64,000 bases of DNA, from NCBI GenBank assembly GCA_963965975.1, contig OZ014417.1, positions 5,251,821 through 5,315,820 on the forward strand, in the 5' to 3' direction. The notes below the pieces were generated by a model. That model saw only the letters and a list, made by a program, of their open reading frames with translations. It did not search any database and was not told where the DNA came from. A program made the position numbers and the translations under genes. Source of the DNA: Xestospongia bergquistia. Taxonomy: Eukaryota; Porifera; Demospongiae; Haplosclerida; Petrosiidae. Position 1 is the first letter of the stretch. Every line of letters starts with the position of its first letter. This document shows positions 25,701-37,800 of the stretch, one piece after another.

Positions 25701-27947
25701 TACATTCATTAGATCCAGAGTTAAGTAAATCTCTTCATTTTATCAAGGTAATGGTGTAAGTAAAAAGTGTGGAAATTTTGCTCGCTTCGTCAATGACTAA
25801 TTTTACAATGTCTTTACATGTATCTATAAGCACATTTGATGTTAGGAGTAGCCTTAGGTTTATAGTTTTACATCTGCATATTGATTTGATATTAGTCTGT
25901 CATCATTTAGCATTACGATGGTGATATGTCAGATTTGTGTTTAACTTTTTCATATGAAGAAGAATTTCTAGGAAAGGTAATACTGGAAGGCTTTACACTT
26001 TTTTGACATTGATGTCTATTCTGTACAGATGGTAACTCATGAACTTATCCCTGGAGGTAGTGGAATACCTGTTACTTTAGAGAACAAGTAAGTATTTGTT
26101 TAACTGAAGAGTACTTCCCGATATTACTCTTAAGAGGTCAATAGACAACACAAAGGGAGTGGGTGGGTCAATCTCAAAGCAAACACATTGGTATGTGTTG
26201 TATCTCAAAACTCAATCCAAACAGACTGACAGCAAACACAGATGGACATTGTATGAATAATTGTATTGCATGAAAGGTCAGAGTTCACTATGTAATAAAG
26301 AAATACAGAGTGACGTAAAGGGGTTTCAGCAATAAAAAAGCTGGATATTTCTTGAAATTCCTTGAAGCCACCAACAGTCTACAATATTAGCTAAGTACAA
26401 TTACTTGAAAATGACAGTAAAGCTTTCAAGGTGAAGTCAAGTCATTTTCTTTATATAGCTTCTACTTGCCTTGTTGTCAAACAGAGCTTTTGTTTAAGTT
26501 TGTGTAATGAATATTCATAGCTTGAGGATTTACCACTAGGAGCTTATTTCACTACAAAGTGTGCCTTGCTGTCCTATCACTGACTTTTCTACAACATGTT
26601 ATATGCTTTGAGCCCACCCTTTTGTGCATACAATATTAGTGATTAGTGGACTTGATTTCCATTGAGCATGACTTGGAAAATTGTTTATCAAAGACATTCC
26701 AGGCCATGAAGTTTGCTTAATAACAATAATGGTTTACCAAAAAGGAAGGTTAATGTTGGTATACTATAACCTTAAAGTTTGACTAGTTTGTAGCTGTGTG
26801 CATACATTTTTTTGTTGCTGAGTAAAATTAATAATCACATTGTTACATAGTGCATTAGACCTTCTCCCTTTGTCAATGCATTTGACTCCATGACTTCATT
26901 ACTGTAGAATTAGTTATGTTCATCAACTGGCCCACTATAAGATGACAACTCAAATCAAACCACAAACCACTGCCTTTATGAAGGGATTTCATGCCATTAT
27001 AAGACCACAATGGATGTCTATATTCAGTGCACAAGAGTTCCAAAGAGTGATTTCAGGTGATGATTCAGATATTGATGTTGATGAACTGAGGTAAGTAAGT
27101 GTATAAGGAGCAAATTCATGTATATCTCAAATGCTTTCATGTAGAAAGCACACCCAGTATTATGGTGGTTATCATGATAAACATAGAGTGATTGGTTGGC
27201 TCTGGGATATATTGAAGAATGACTTTACATCATCTGAGAGGGCATCTTTCCTTAAGGTTGTTTGTAAACTTTAAGTTAAATTAGTTAGTAATTAAGTACA
27301 TATGTTTTTACTCTTATTCATAATTTTAGTTTGTGACAAGTTGCTCACACCCACCACTGCTAGGGTTTGGAGTTTTAGATCCACCTTTCAGTATCAGGAG
27401 AGTAGACACAGCTGATGAAGTAAGTTTGTCAGATGTTACTTTATGTTATGATCCTTGTATAAATGAGATAAAATATAAAAGATTGTATTTATCGCTCAGC
27501 ACCATAGCATGCCTGGTAGTCCTGTGATAGTTTTTGACCTGATATATTCTTGTATGCATTAATCTGCATATGTCGTGTAATGCAACCAATTTAGGCCGTC
27601 AAGATTATCATGTTGTTGAGTGTGGTCAATTGAAGGAAGCTTTCCTATCTTCAAATCTTAGAACTATTTAGCAACGTTAATGAGTTTAAAGGTTATGGAA
27701 TAATGATATCATTCCTCTTTTGATAACATGGTAACTCTCAACTCTATGTCACCAATAGGAAGACTCTGTTAATGTGACTGGAGTATTTAGAACATTGCTT
27801 GGTATCAAGAGTGGTCGGAGAGAAAGGTTACCAACATCATCAACATGTTTCAACTTGCTTAAACTTCCAGACTACAACAAGAAGAGTTTACTCAAGGAGA
27901 AATTGATATTTGCTATAACATCCAATGCTGGATTTGAACTATCATAG
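19742..27947 (+). CDS. UBE3B: HECT-type E3 ubiquitin ligase, UBE3B-like (5' end unresolved)
   Basis: Transfers ubiquitin from an E2 through a HECT cysteine to substrates. Exons read: 19742-19785 (tentative), 20408-20428 (tentative), 20456-20472, 20518-20574, 20638-20742, 20795-20842, 20897-20945, 20992-21077, 21177-21253, 21307-21412, 21461-21578, 21625-21653, 21951-22057, 22556-22677, 23637-23937, 24093-24317, 24386-24470, 24718-24912, 25024-25122, 25172-25279, 25610-25747, 25911-25976, 26029-26087, 26908-27090, 27145-27256, 27330-27419, 27759-27947. From 20456 on all GT-AG junctions keep phase and give about 922 residues; human UBE3B has about 1068. The HECT domain covers the last eleven or so exons. 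The catalytic Cys lies in [12 protein letters not shown] (codon 27846-27848), and the chain ends in GFELS. This motif and the upstream match fit UBE3B better than UBE3C. The N-terminal IQ motif was not found; at least one exon before 20408 is missing from this model. Confidence 0.9.
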
Positions 27948-28879
27948 ATTTCATATGCTTTCTTTTTGTGGCAGAGACATTGCCTGTTTTATAGCATAAC
28001 AATACATTGCATTTGGCAATAAAGGCCATAATAAATAATTGTCTGTGATATTTATATAATTTTTGTAATTATTTCTTGTAGTTGATATAAGAACCACATG
28101 TTATGTTGTATTAACACTGAGTCTGTTTAGGGAAATATCCTAATTGACTGACCATCTCTGCTGTTTAAATGCTGTTGGCTAATACTACCACTGGCTTACT
28201 TTTGAACTAGCAGTGCCAATTGTGTATTACCACATTAATGATATTGTGTAATTAGTAAAGTAGCAATTGATCCTTACTTCTCTTTACATCTTGACATAAA
28301 ACATACAGATTTAGTCTTTTTTATAAGTTACTCTGCTCAGTCTGTCTTGATTGGTGATTTTTGGTGTAACTTCTGCTATGATGTAACTTGTACTATGGTG
28401 ATGACATCACTGTGTGTCATGTTATGATAATATTATTTTAATCAAGTAATTCAAGTTAAAACAAGAGCCACCTGTCTTGGTCAACTACAGTAATTACCAT
28501 TAGTCCATCTATATAAACCTGACCCTCCTTCTAAATTATATTGTGAGCACCCTTCTCTCTGGAATGTCAGGTTTCCTTTCTATAAGAGCATTCGCACCCC
28601 ATCTTGGTTATTGTCCACAACAAAAATACTGCATGCATTACCACATTAGTAACAATACTTTATGACAACTGAGCTGAGAAACATAATTAATTATTGAGGA
28701 CAACTAAAGGCTGGTTTGTAACCTAAATGCTCAAGAGAAGGGCTAATTTCACATTTCCTCATTAACTTTAATTAAAATCCGCTCAATCTTATCTTGACCT
28801 CTAATAATAAATGTATATTTACGTCTTCTTTGTGGACACACCCTTTATCTCTTGTTACTTCTGGGTGGAGCTTTACATA
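27948..28879. other. UBE3B-SUPT6H intergenic region
   Basis: Apart from the UBE3B 3' end this holds no recognisable exon or repeat. UBE3B and SUPT6H run in the same direction, so the SUPT6H promoter should lie within about 900 bp upstream of its start. No TATA box or other promoter element stands out. Confidence 0.5.
28018..28023 (+). terminator. Likely polyadenylation signal of UBE3B
   Basis: AATAAA lies 71 bp after the UBE3B stop codon, a normal distance for a short 3' untranslated region. Confidence 0.6.
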
Positions 28880-31800
28880 ATGTCTGATTCTGAAGAAGGT
28901 TTTCTCGAACAAGAAGCTGAGGAGTCTGGTGATGAAGAAGTTGAAAATCGTAGTAGTGATGAGTCAGAAGACGAGAAAGAGCTAGAAGGTGGTATGTACT
29001 GACATGTTGTCAATACAAAATGGCGGCCATATGAAATGTCTCGGCGTTTTTAAGAAAATATTCGGTTCACTTTGGTTCTGTACTAAGAACACATTGTTTG
29101 AGCATTTTATTGAGTAACTAGAACTTCTAACTATACTTTAGTTGTTGTGATAGTTGGGTCAATATGATTGTAGTACTTAAATACTTATAAATTATCTTGT
29201 GCTTTATATCTACTTTGATCATCTTGTTAGTAGTTTCAAGGCTTAGGTTTTAAAATTAAGGTTTTAAGAGTTACATTAAAGCCTTGACGTTTTAAATGGT
29301 GGAAGTAAATGAATTGATCACTTGAAAAGTTACCTATTTTTTTGTAATACTAAGAAGTTGAGGGTTATATTGAAGATCTGATAAATGATGAAGAAGGACC
29401 AGACGAGGAAGTAGAAAATGAGGATGATGATGACAGACCAAAAAGACGACGAAGAAAAGGTAATTAGGAAAACATTTTGTCTACTATAATAATTTAGTAG
29501 CTTGTGCAAACACATTAGGCTCTCCCACATCTTAACCTATCAACATGATAACCTGAATTATTCAAAACCCTTTTTGCCAACTAATGTAGGCAATATCCAC
29601 TAACCCAACATCTTCATGGTAGATGTTTGTGCTTGGGTACTTGTTGGACTGTTTTCCTTGGTGTTTGGGTTGATCTAATAGAGGTGTCACGTGATCTCAA
29701 ACGTTTGAGGATATTATGTAAATTCCCAAAAACTTGGCACTTCTATTTTTAGAGAAATTTTTACAAAGGCTGATATAAATCTGCCATTGATTATAATATT
29801 GTAATACTCAAATTTTCCCAACATCCTCTAATTTGAATGTGCAAGCAAATCCAAAATAATATTTTACTGCTTGACATGCACAAAATTTCATTAACCCCAA
29901 CTAGTACTATAATGATGGATGTGACTGATCATATTTGAAGCACATAGTTTGCCTCTTTGTCCATACTCGTAGCATTTTATATCTATAGTTTGTAAAGTCA
30001 GTGTTTTCCAAAACAATTATAGGATGATTTTATACTTTCAACTAAGCTAAATGCTACTTTATCTTTATTTATACGAAAAGACAAGTAGTAATCATTAAAA
30101 GTTATAACAATGTCCTGTTTTATAGAATATCATTGTTAAGAACAGTCATTGTGAAGAGATTTTTTTCAATAAAAATGTCACGAGAAAAAGTTTCTAAAAA
30201 TTTCATTAACTGTAAGGATAGTATTAAAATATCTCAAATAAACCCAAAATAGAACAATGTCCATACATAGTAGCCCCACAGAAGTACTTGAACACAATAT
30301 TTATCATTTTGAAAACTATATTTGCTATGTTATGATTGCATTCCTGAAACAAAATGTTACTTTTACTTTCTATGGAACTATTTGCCTAAATTTCTGCTGC
30401 AATTATTGCAATGAATAAGTTTTATGCCCTTGATAATGCAGCATATATATAGGGATGTCCAATCTTAGTTGTTATACTTATTTGTAGGCACGTCTTTTAA
30501 CAAGTAAGGATGATAGATTCTGAAGTGATGTTCATTATGTGTGTGTTGGTAAAGATTGTGCTATTCTAGCTTTTTATCATGTATACTTTGAAGCTCTTGT
30601 CTCAATCTGTGATTGATGTGTATTACTTTCATTCACTGTTCAAGACAGTGGTTGGTCCTAGATGTTTAGGAACTTGGGATACATTTATTTGGATATTACA
30701 TGTTGCTCATTTCTGGGAAAAGTGTTAGGATATCCTGTTTCTGTTAATTACAATCTCTTTATATTAGTTGATGACAGACTAGATGATGAAGATTATGAAA
30801 TTATTCTTGAGAATACTGGGATTGAAGTTCCTAAGGTACTCATTATGTAATAAATGAATCATCATTTTATCATCATCATCATACCCTCATCATTTTCAGG
30901 TCACTGCCTGGCATGTTGCATGTGTCAGAATGTCCTGTAATTGTTTTGGACCACATGTGTATATAGTGTTATATGTATATATCGACATCTATGTACACAA
31001 TTATGTATATTATTTATATACGTGTGTACACACACACACACATAGCACACATACATCCATACATACATGTACATGTATGTGCACTTGCTTCGTTGCATTC
31101 TATTATGGTATGCGACAATTGAAAGTGATGATATCATTAACTCTATTGTCAGTGTACATTGTTGGGTGTGATTATTTAAAGGCTTAATGCTTGTTGCTAG
31201 CCTACTTTTTCTCCTATAATATTGTATGTTTAGCAGTTTATAGTCTTTCACAGATCTAAACCTGTTGCTAAGTCTTGAATCTTTCTAGCTTTATTCAGTG
31301 TTTCACAGTAACATCAGTATCTTTCAAAAATATTTGTAGGACAGTTTTTCAATTTAAAAAAAAAACTCCTTGTAAATGGTTTTAACAAAATTTATGATCT
31401 AATAGTTTAGTGTTTCATTGGATTCAAACATGATGTAGTGACATAGGTGTATGTACATAAATCATGCTTGATTAAATAAGTACTTATTTCCATTCAGAGA
31501 AAGTTTCGTCGTGTTCAAATGTTTGATAGTGATGATGAGGGAGAGACAGATGATATTGGAGGAGGACGAAGGGATGAAGAACTACCCACACCTGTTGAAG
31601 ACATCTTTGGAGGATCAGATGATGAAGAGAATGAAATGACTGAAGGCAGGAGGAGCCATTTGGCAAAGCCATTTGATTCAGGGGAAGATGAGGTGCATAT
31701 ATGGCATATTATATGTGCTTACACTTACTTTTCATGGTTTGAAAGAAAAGATGTTTCCATAAACATTTGTGAAACATGCATCATCTTGATTTGTTTAACA

Positions 31801-34800
31801 TATTTCTCATTCTAGTTGTTGTGTTAGTATTTAAGGTGCTGATTTTTTAAATGTTAATGATATATCTTATTATAGTTGAGTCCAGTAAAGCAAACTGGCT
31901 ATAATTCTGATGATGAAATGGGTATGTGAGATAAATGTATATGCATAACTTATTAGTTTAGTTTTAATATTATTATTCTGTTTGTCTACAATATATGATG
32001 TATACATTATAGTGAAATCTGGAAATTTCCTTTTGTACAAATTTTTAGGTGTTAAATGTTTGTGTAATTTAAAATCTGAATTATAAATATAGTTCACACC
32101 AGCAATTTGTTGTTTGTGGTAGAAATTATTCATCATTATAAAACAACCACAAAAATTATTTGATAATGAAATTTTGTAATCTGTGCATAGATAGTCCATG
32201 TAATCTGTGGTATGTGCTTGTTCTTTAGATGGTTTCATTGTTGGTGAAGATGGTCAACCTATTGGACATAGAAAGGGTGGACTATTTTCTGAACCGTAAG
32301 AATCCTTTTAACTTCTTTGGTATATACTTTATGATTGAGCCTATTATGGATTGAAATAAATACACTCCATGCATAGAGTAAACTGTTATAATGACATTTT
32401 TGTTACATGTGTTTCAGGGCATTGTTAGAAGCTCAGGAGATTTTTGGAATTGATTTTCATCCTTCAGAGTTTGGTTTAGTTTCAGATGAAGAAGGTGACG
32501 AAGAGAGTAGGCATGAACAAACAGAAGGCTTGGTAGGTTAACTGTATAACATATTCTTTTATTTCATTCATTTTGTGTAGAGTGATGAAGAAGGTGTGGG
32601 GAGTTATTCTCAACATTTTCAACGAAAGAAATCCTCTAAGCATCGCAGTATTTATGATGTCTATGAACCTAGCGACCTTGAGAGAAGTCATTTCACAGAC
32701 ACTGACAAACTGATTAGAATAACAGATGTACCAGAACGATTTCAGGTAACAACTTTGATATTATATGTTGTTACTTTTGTTGTGCATGTCAGAGTTATAT
32801 ATGTAACTGTGTAAAAGAGAATTACTATTAATGGTCATGAGAAAGCAACAATAACAATCTATGTGATATAAAAATCTTCTCCATCCTTAAATAATAATGT
32901 TTGGTTACTACAGGTGTATTGCTTATAATGCAATTTCTTTTTGACATCCTAAGATTTTTAATTTTGATTGTCTCATAATTTAGGTTTGTACTATCCCTGT
33001 TCAAAATTCAGAGGAAGGCGAACTAGATCATGAAGCTGACTGGATCTATCACCAAGCTTTTTGTAATCCACCTATATCACGCCAACCTTACTGCTATCCA
33101 GGTCATATGCAGCGATCTGGAGCTGCCACCAATATGAAGCCACCATCAGCGATTCCCAAAATCAAAGAAACTCTGAATTTTATTAGAAACTATTTCTTTG
33201 AAGTTTCATTTATTGCTACATATAGACGTGAATATATTGAACCTGAATTAAATGTTCATGACTTGTGGAAAATATTACTCTGGGATGAAAAGGTGATTAT
33301 ATATGTGTTAAGGCCTTATTGAAAAGATTAAAACATGCTGATGGCTTTGAAATAGGTTACATATAATCTGTCTTGTAATATGAAATTCATAGTCCATTAA
33401 TTGTGAATGTAAGTGTTGGCATTATATAATACATGTAGCTCTTGTAGCAGGTTTATAGTTAAAAATGTAGAACCTGGTAGTTTTGATAGTTAGTTCCTTA
33501 TTCATAAACAGTACAGTTGGAGGATTATCTAGATCTCATGTTTTTAGTTCTTTTATTGTTGATGAGTGCATAAATGTGTAAACCTGCCTAATCAAGATTT
33601 TTAAAAGACTACTGCTTGATGACTACTGTTATTTACATAGCAGTAGTGGCATGTTTGTCAGAATCATCAGATATATCATGCTTTGTTTGTCTACATGTAT
33701 ATGTGTTCTTACATGCCTCATCTTTTATACCTATAAAACAATATATATGTATATATATAACTCTATATATGTGTGAGTATTTTTACATAAGTGGTTACTT
33801 TTCTATGTAGGATAGACCAATCTTAAGTTTCAAGTTTACTTTAATATGAAATTGCATATACAATTATACATACATGTGTAGGGTGTAATGTTGTAATGGA
33901 AATTATTTTGTAGTGGATGCAATTACAACAACGAAAACGTAATTTGAAGAAGCTGTTTAAACGAATGCAAGAATGGCAGTTTATGAAAGTACGTGAGGAA
34001 CCCGAACGAGCTCTCACTGAAGATTACCACACTTTGGAAGAAGAAGACTTGCAAAGGTCTCATAGTAGATTTCTTAATATGAGATTTATTATGTTTTTGC
34101 AATAGGCTGGACTCTGTTCAAACAGAGGAGGAGTTATCTGATGTGTACACTCACTTCATGTTGTATTATGGATGTGATCTGGTAGCTATGAAAAACAAAA
34201 CTGCCTTTAGTAAGAAAAAAGATGATGGTGACCCTCCAGATGAAGAAGACAAAGGAGCCTCTGTCAAGCAAGCTAAAAGGTCTATTTGTATGTTATTATT
34301 GTATAAGTATTCAAAACTACTGATTTTTCATACTTTTGATTGTAGTGTGATACATACATAGAGATCAATGCATTTACAACTAAAACTTGAACAATACTTA
34401 AACATAGTTTGTATTTAGTTTGTGACTCTGAAAGATGTAGAAATGACTAAACCTACCAAATGTCTACATGTATATACATTTTGTATTTAGAGCTGGTCAA
34501 AACACTATTAGAGACAATTAAAATACACATACATACATATTGTGTATATAAAGCAAGTTTGTATAATAGGTACATGTATACATACATACATATATTTACT
34601 TTTGTCATTAGGCGAGACTTCTATTCTATCTGCCAAGAGTCTGGGCTAGGAGGACTAGCATCAAAGTTTGGCTTAACTCCTGGACAATTTGGAGAGAATC
34701 TTCGAGACAATTACCAACGTCATGACACAGAACAATATCCTCATGAACCAGAGGAAGCTGCTCAAGAGTTCATACAATTATCTGGGTTAGTGAACTACTA

Positions 34801-37800
34801 CCATGAATTGCTGTAATGCATGTAAGCCATGTATTGTATGGTACCACTGTAGCACTTAGATTTATATTAGAGGTGATACTTGGAATTGAAGCAATAATGA
34901 GCATGCCAATTTGGGATTACATAATGTTTACCCAAATACAACATACATAGTAAAAGGTGTGACTTGAAGAGTATACATGTAGTTGTATAATACACGTCAT
35001 CTTAATTTGTTGATTTCATGCAACACACAGTTTGTTTATTGTGTAAAGTTGTTAACTGTTTGCTCTGTTTTGCAAAGATCTGTTAGTTTTAATTTATTAA
35101 CAGATATTTCACGAATGTACGAAGTGTTCTTCAAGGAGCCTGTCATATGGTAGCTTTGCAGATTGCATCTGAGCCTCTGGTACGACAAACCATTAGGCAA
35201 GTCTATCAAACTCGTGCCATGGTCAATGTATCTCCCACCAAGAAAGGAAAAAAGGTATATTATTATAAGACTACAAACTGTTATATGTATATTTATATGT
35301 CCCATTGTTTTCGCCTTACTATAACAATGATGCATATGTGAAGTAACTACTAATTATTCTTGATGTGACCTTTATTGGCCAAGACTGACATAATTTACTT
35401 CTCTTGTTCTGTAGGTAATTGATGAGAATCATCCTTGCTTCTCATCTAAGTATCTCAAGAATAAACCTGTAAGAGAATTAAAAGGTGAGGAGTTTTTAAA
35501 GCTTAGTCAAGCTGAGGCTGATGGATTACTAACTTTGAAAATATCTATTGATGTTGAAATAAATGCAGATAGGAGGTACATCATGCAATATTGAACATAT
35601 GTATTTGTGTGTTTTCATACCATACATTATGCTGTAAGAACACCCTGATTCCATAAATGATTTTGTTTAATGTTTCATTTTACCTGTATGTTTATAGAAA
35701 TGCTCAAGGTATTCCAATGTCAACATACTTTGAAGAGATACGAATGCTGTTTTACAGGGTATGTTCTATTTTATATGTTGTAAGTGTACATGTAGTCTCC
35801 ATTCTCTTTATGTGTATATATAGTCTATGTGGTTAAATAATATTTAACACCTTTAAGGCAGACTTTACTTATATTGAGTTGCCATCACATTTACATGTAT
35901 ATGTGAACAATCACTCATGTAATTATTGATTACATGTATACATGCTTACACACACTCATACCTCTTCTCCTGTTAGGATGAGTTTAGTATGTTAGTAGAG
36001 AAATGGAATGCACAAAGAGCTCAGTCCGTAGCTCAAGCTCTCATGAAATTCCTCTACCCACAAATGGAGAAAGAGTTAAGAGTCAAGTTACTTACTGAGG
36101 CTAAAGAACATGTTCTACAGGTAATAATATGTCACAATATGATATAGTATAGTTTTAATTAATAGTTACATGCATGTTTATGGCAACACTTATAAATGTT
36201 TGCATAAGTGTAGCGCATTTGTTAACAATGATTAATAGACTTAATAGACTTGTGTTTACTATTGTTTTAGAGTTGTGTGTACAAGTTCAGAAAGTGGTTA
36301 GAGACTGGTGGATATTATACTAAACAGGATCCTGACAATATTTTAGATGAATCCGAGAGTAGTCATCGTGTTATGGCATGTGTTTACTCAGATGACTTGT
36401 AAGTTATTACATACATGTGCGACTGTACGACAATGTTGTGTGCCTCATGTACACCTGAGACTCTTTATTAAGAACACAATTCTAACTTTAACGACTTTTA
36501 TATACTGTATGGGATGAAATTTTTACCATTGAAATTTTTTCAATTTAGTGATTTGACGAATTTAAGCAGATTATCCAAATATTTTGCTCTTAATTATTGC
36601 ATTTTTCCATCTAGCACTCTTTGGATACCAGTCTGTTCTAAAAAATAAGATTATTTTGACTGCATTTGTATGTATATATACATGTACATATACATACACA
36701 ATGTATGTATGTGTTATACATATCATGGTTCTGACGTCTATGTGTATATGCATTGTATAAACCAGCCAATGAAGGAATTTGTAAAAGATATTGCTGAGGA
36801 TCTTAGGTTTGACTGTTATCTTTTACAAGATCCATGTTGGCTGGTTTGTATATATATATAGCATATAGATTGATGGACCATGATATATCTAGTACAAAAA
36901 ATTATAAGATTCATTCTATCATGCCACTATCACTCTGTAAAATAGCATGTGGCCATTAAGCAATAGTCTTTTATAATCTATGTTGGCAGGTTTACAATGC
37001 TTATAGACTCATGAACAATGGCAGAACCAATAAATCTTGTTATGTGATGTGTATAAACCTGCTGCAATACTGTTTATGAATAGGATAGTAGCTATTAAAA
37101 TACCAGGCTCTATATTTTAAATATAAACCTGCTATGAGATCTGTATATATATTAATATATGTTATATATATATGGCTATGAATCTTATTGTATGTATTAC
37201 TATACACTGTATATGATATATAATAATGTATACAGTATATGTATGTCTATTTCACAATTTTAATTTATTATTGTTTCAAGGACTGTGAATGAAATTAACC
37301 ATATAAAGTGACTGTCAACACTGGAATTGTTACTTTTACTATGAACACTTAGAGTTGGGTGTGACCAATTGAAGCTTCAGAGTTTTGTAACTGATGTAAA
37401 CATCTTTGAGCAGTTTGACAGCTTCTGTTGTCTCTCCAGTTTTATAACTTAGCAATAATTCAGTCCCTTATAGCAACACCAGTACCATTAAATCTATATG
37501 ATTGCTATATTTTTTAACAGTACTCATTAAATGCCAAATTTTTATCATCATTTTAAAAGTAATACAGCAAATTATTCTCAACACATTTTCTCCTTTGTGT
37601 ATGAAAAGATGTTATCTATTATTAATTTCAGGAGTGTTCCAAGTTATACTTGTTTCCTTGATGGTAATGGTGAAGTGCTAGATTATTTGAGGTTGTCTTA
37701 CATAAACAAAAAGATAAGTGTGTCGAGTGATGTTGAAAGAGTCCAAAAGGTGAGTTTAGTATTAATGTACAGCCATGTTTGTTGTGTGACTAAGAGGAGT

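Noticed and set aside
27330-27419. The Cys in [12 protein letters not shown] as the HECT active site
   Set aside because: The catalytic Cys of this family lies further on in the [11 protein letters not shown] motif, which is present in the last exon.
28811-28879. In-frame upstream start for SUPT6H (MYIYVFF...)
   Set aside because: It would add a hydrophobic leader to a nuclear protein; family members start at the acidic MSD-type sequence at 28880.
29330-29530. Minus-strand frame with hydrophobic, membrane-like translation
   Set aside because: It is the antisense shadow of the acidic SUPT6H exon 2.
30925-31251. Overlapping open frames on both strands, rich in Tyr, Cys, Thr and His
   Set aside because: They translate the CA/TA/CATA simple repeats in SUPT6H intron 3.
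36670-36861. Reading [20 protein letters not shown] as an extra SUPT6H exon
   Set aside because: Exons 17 and 18 already join in phase without it, SPT6 has no matching segment, and it coincides with the intronic hairpin.
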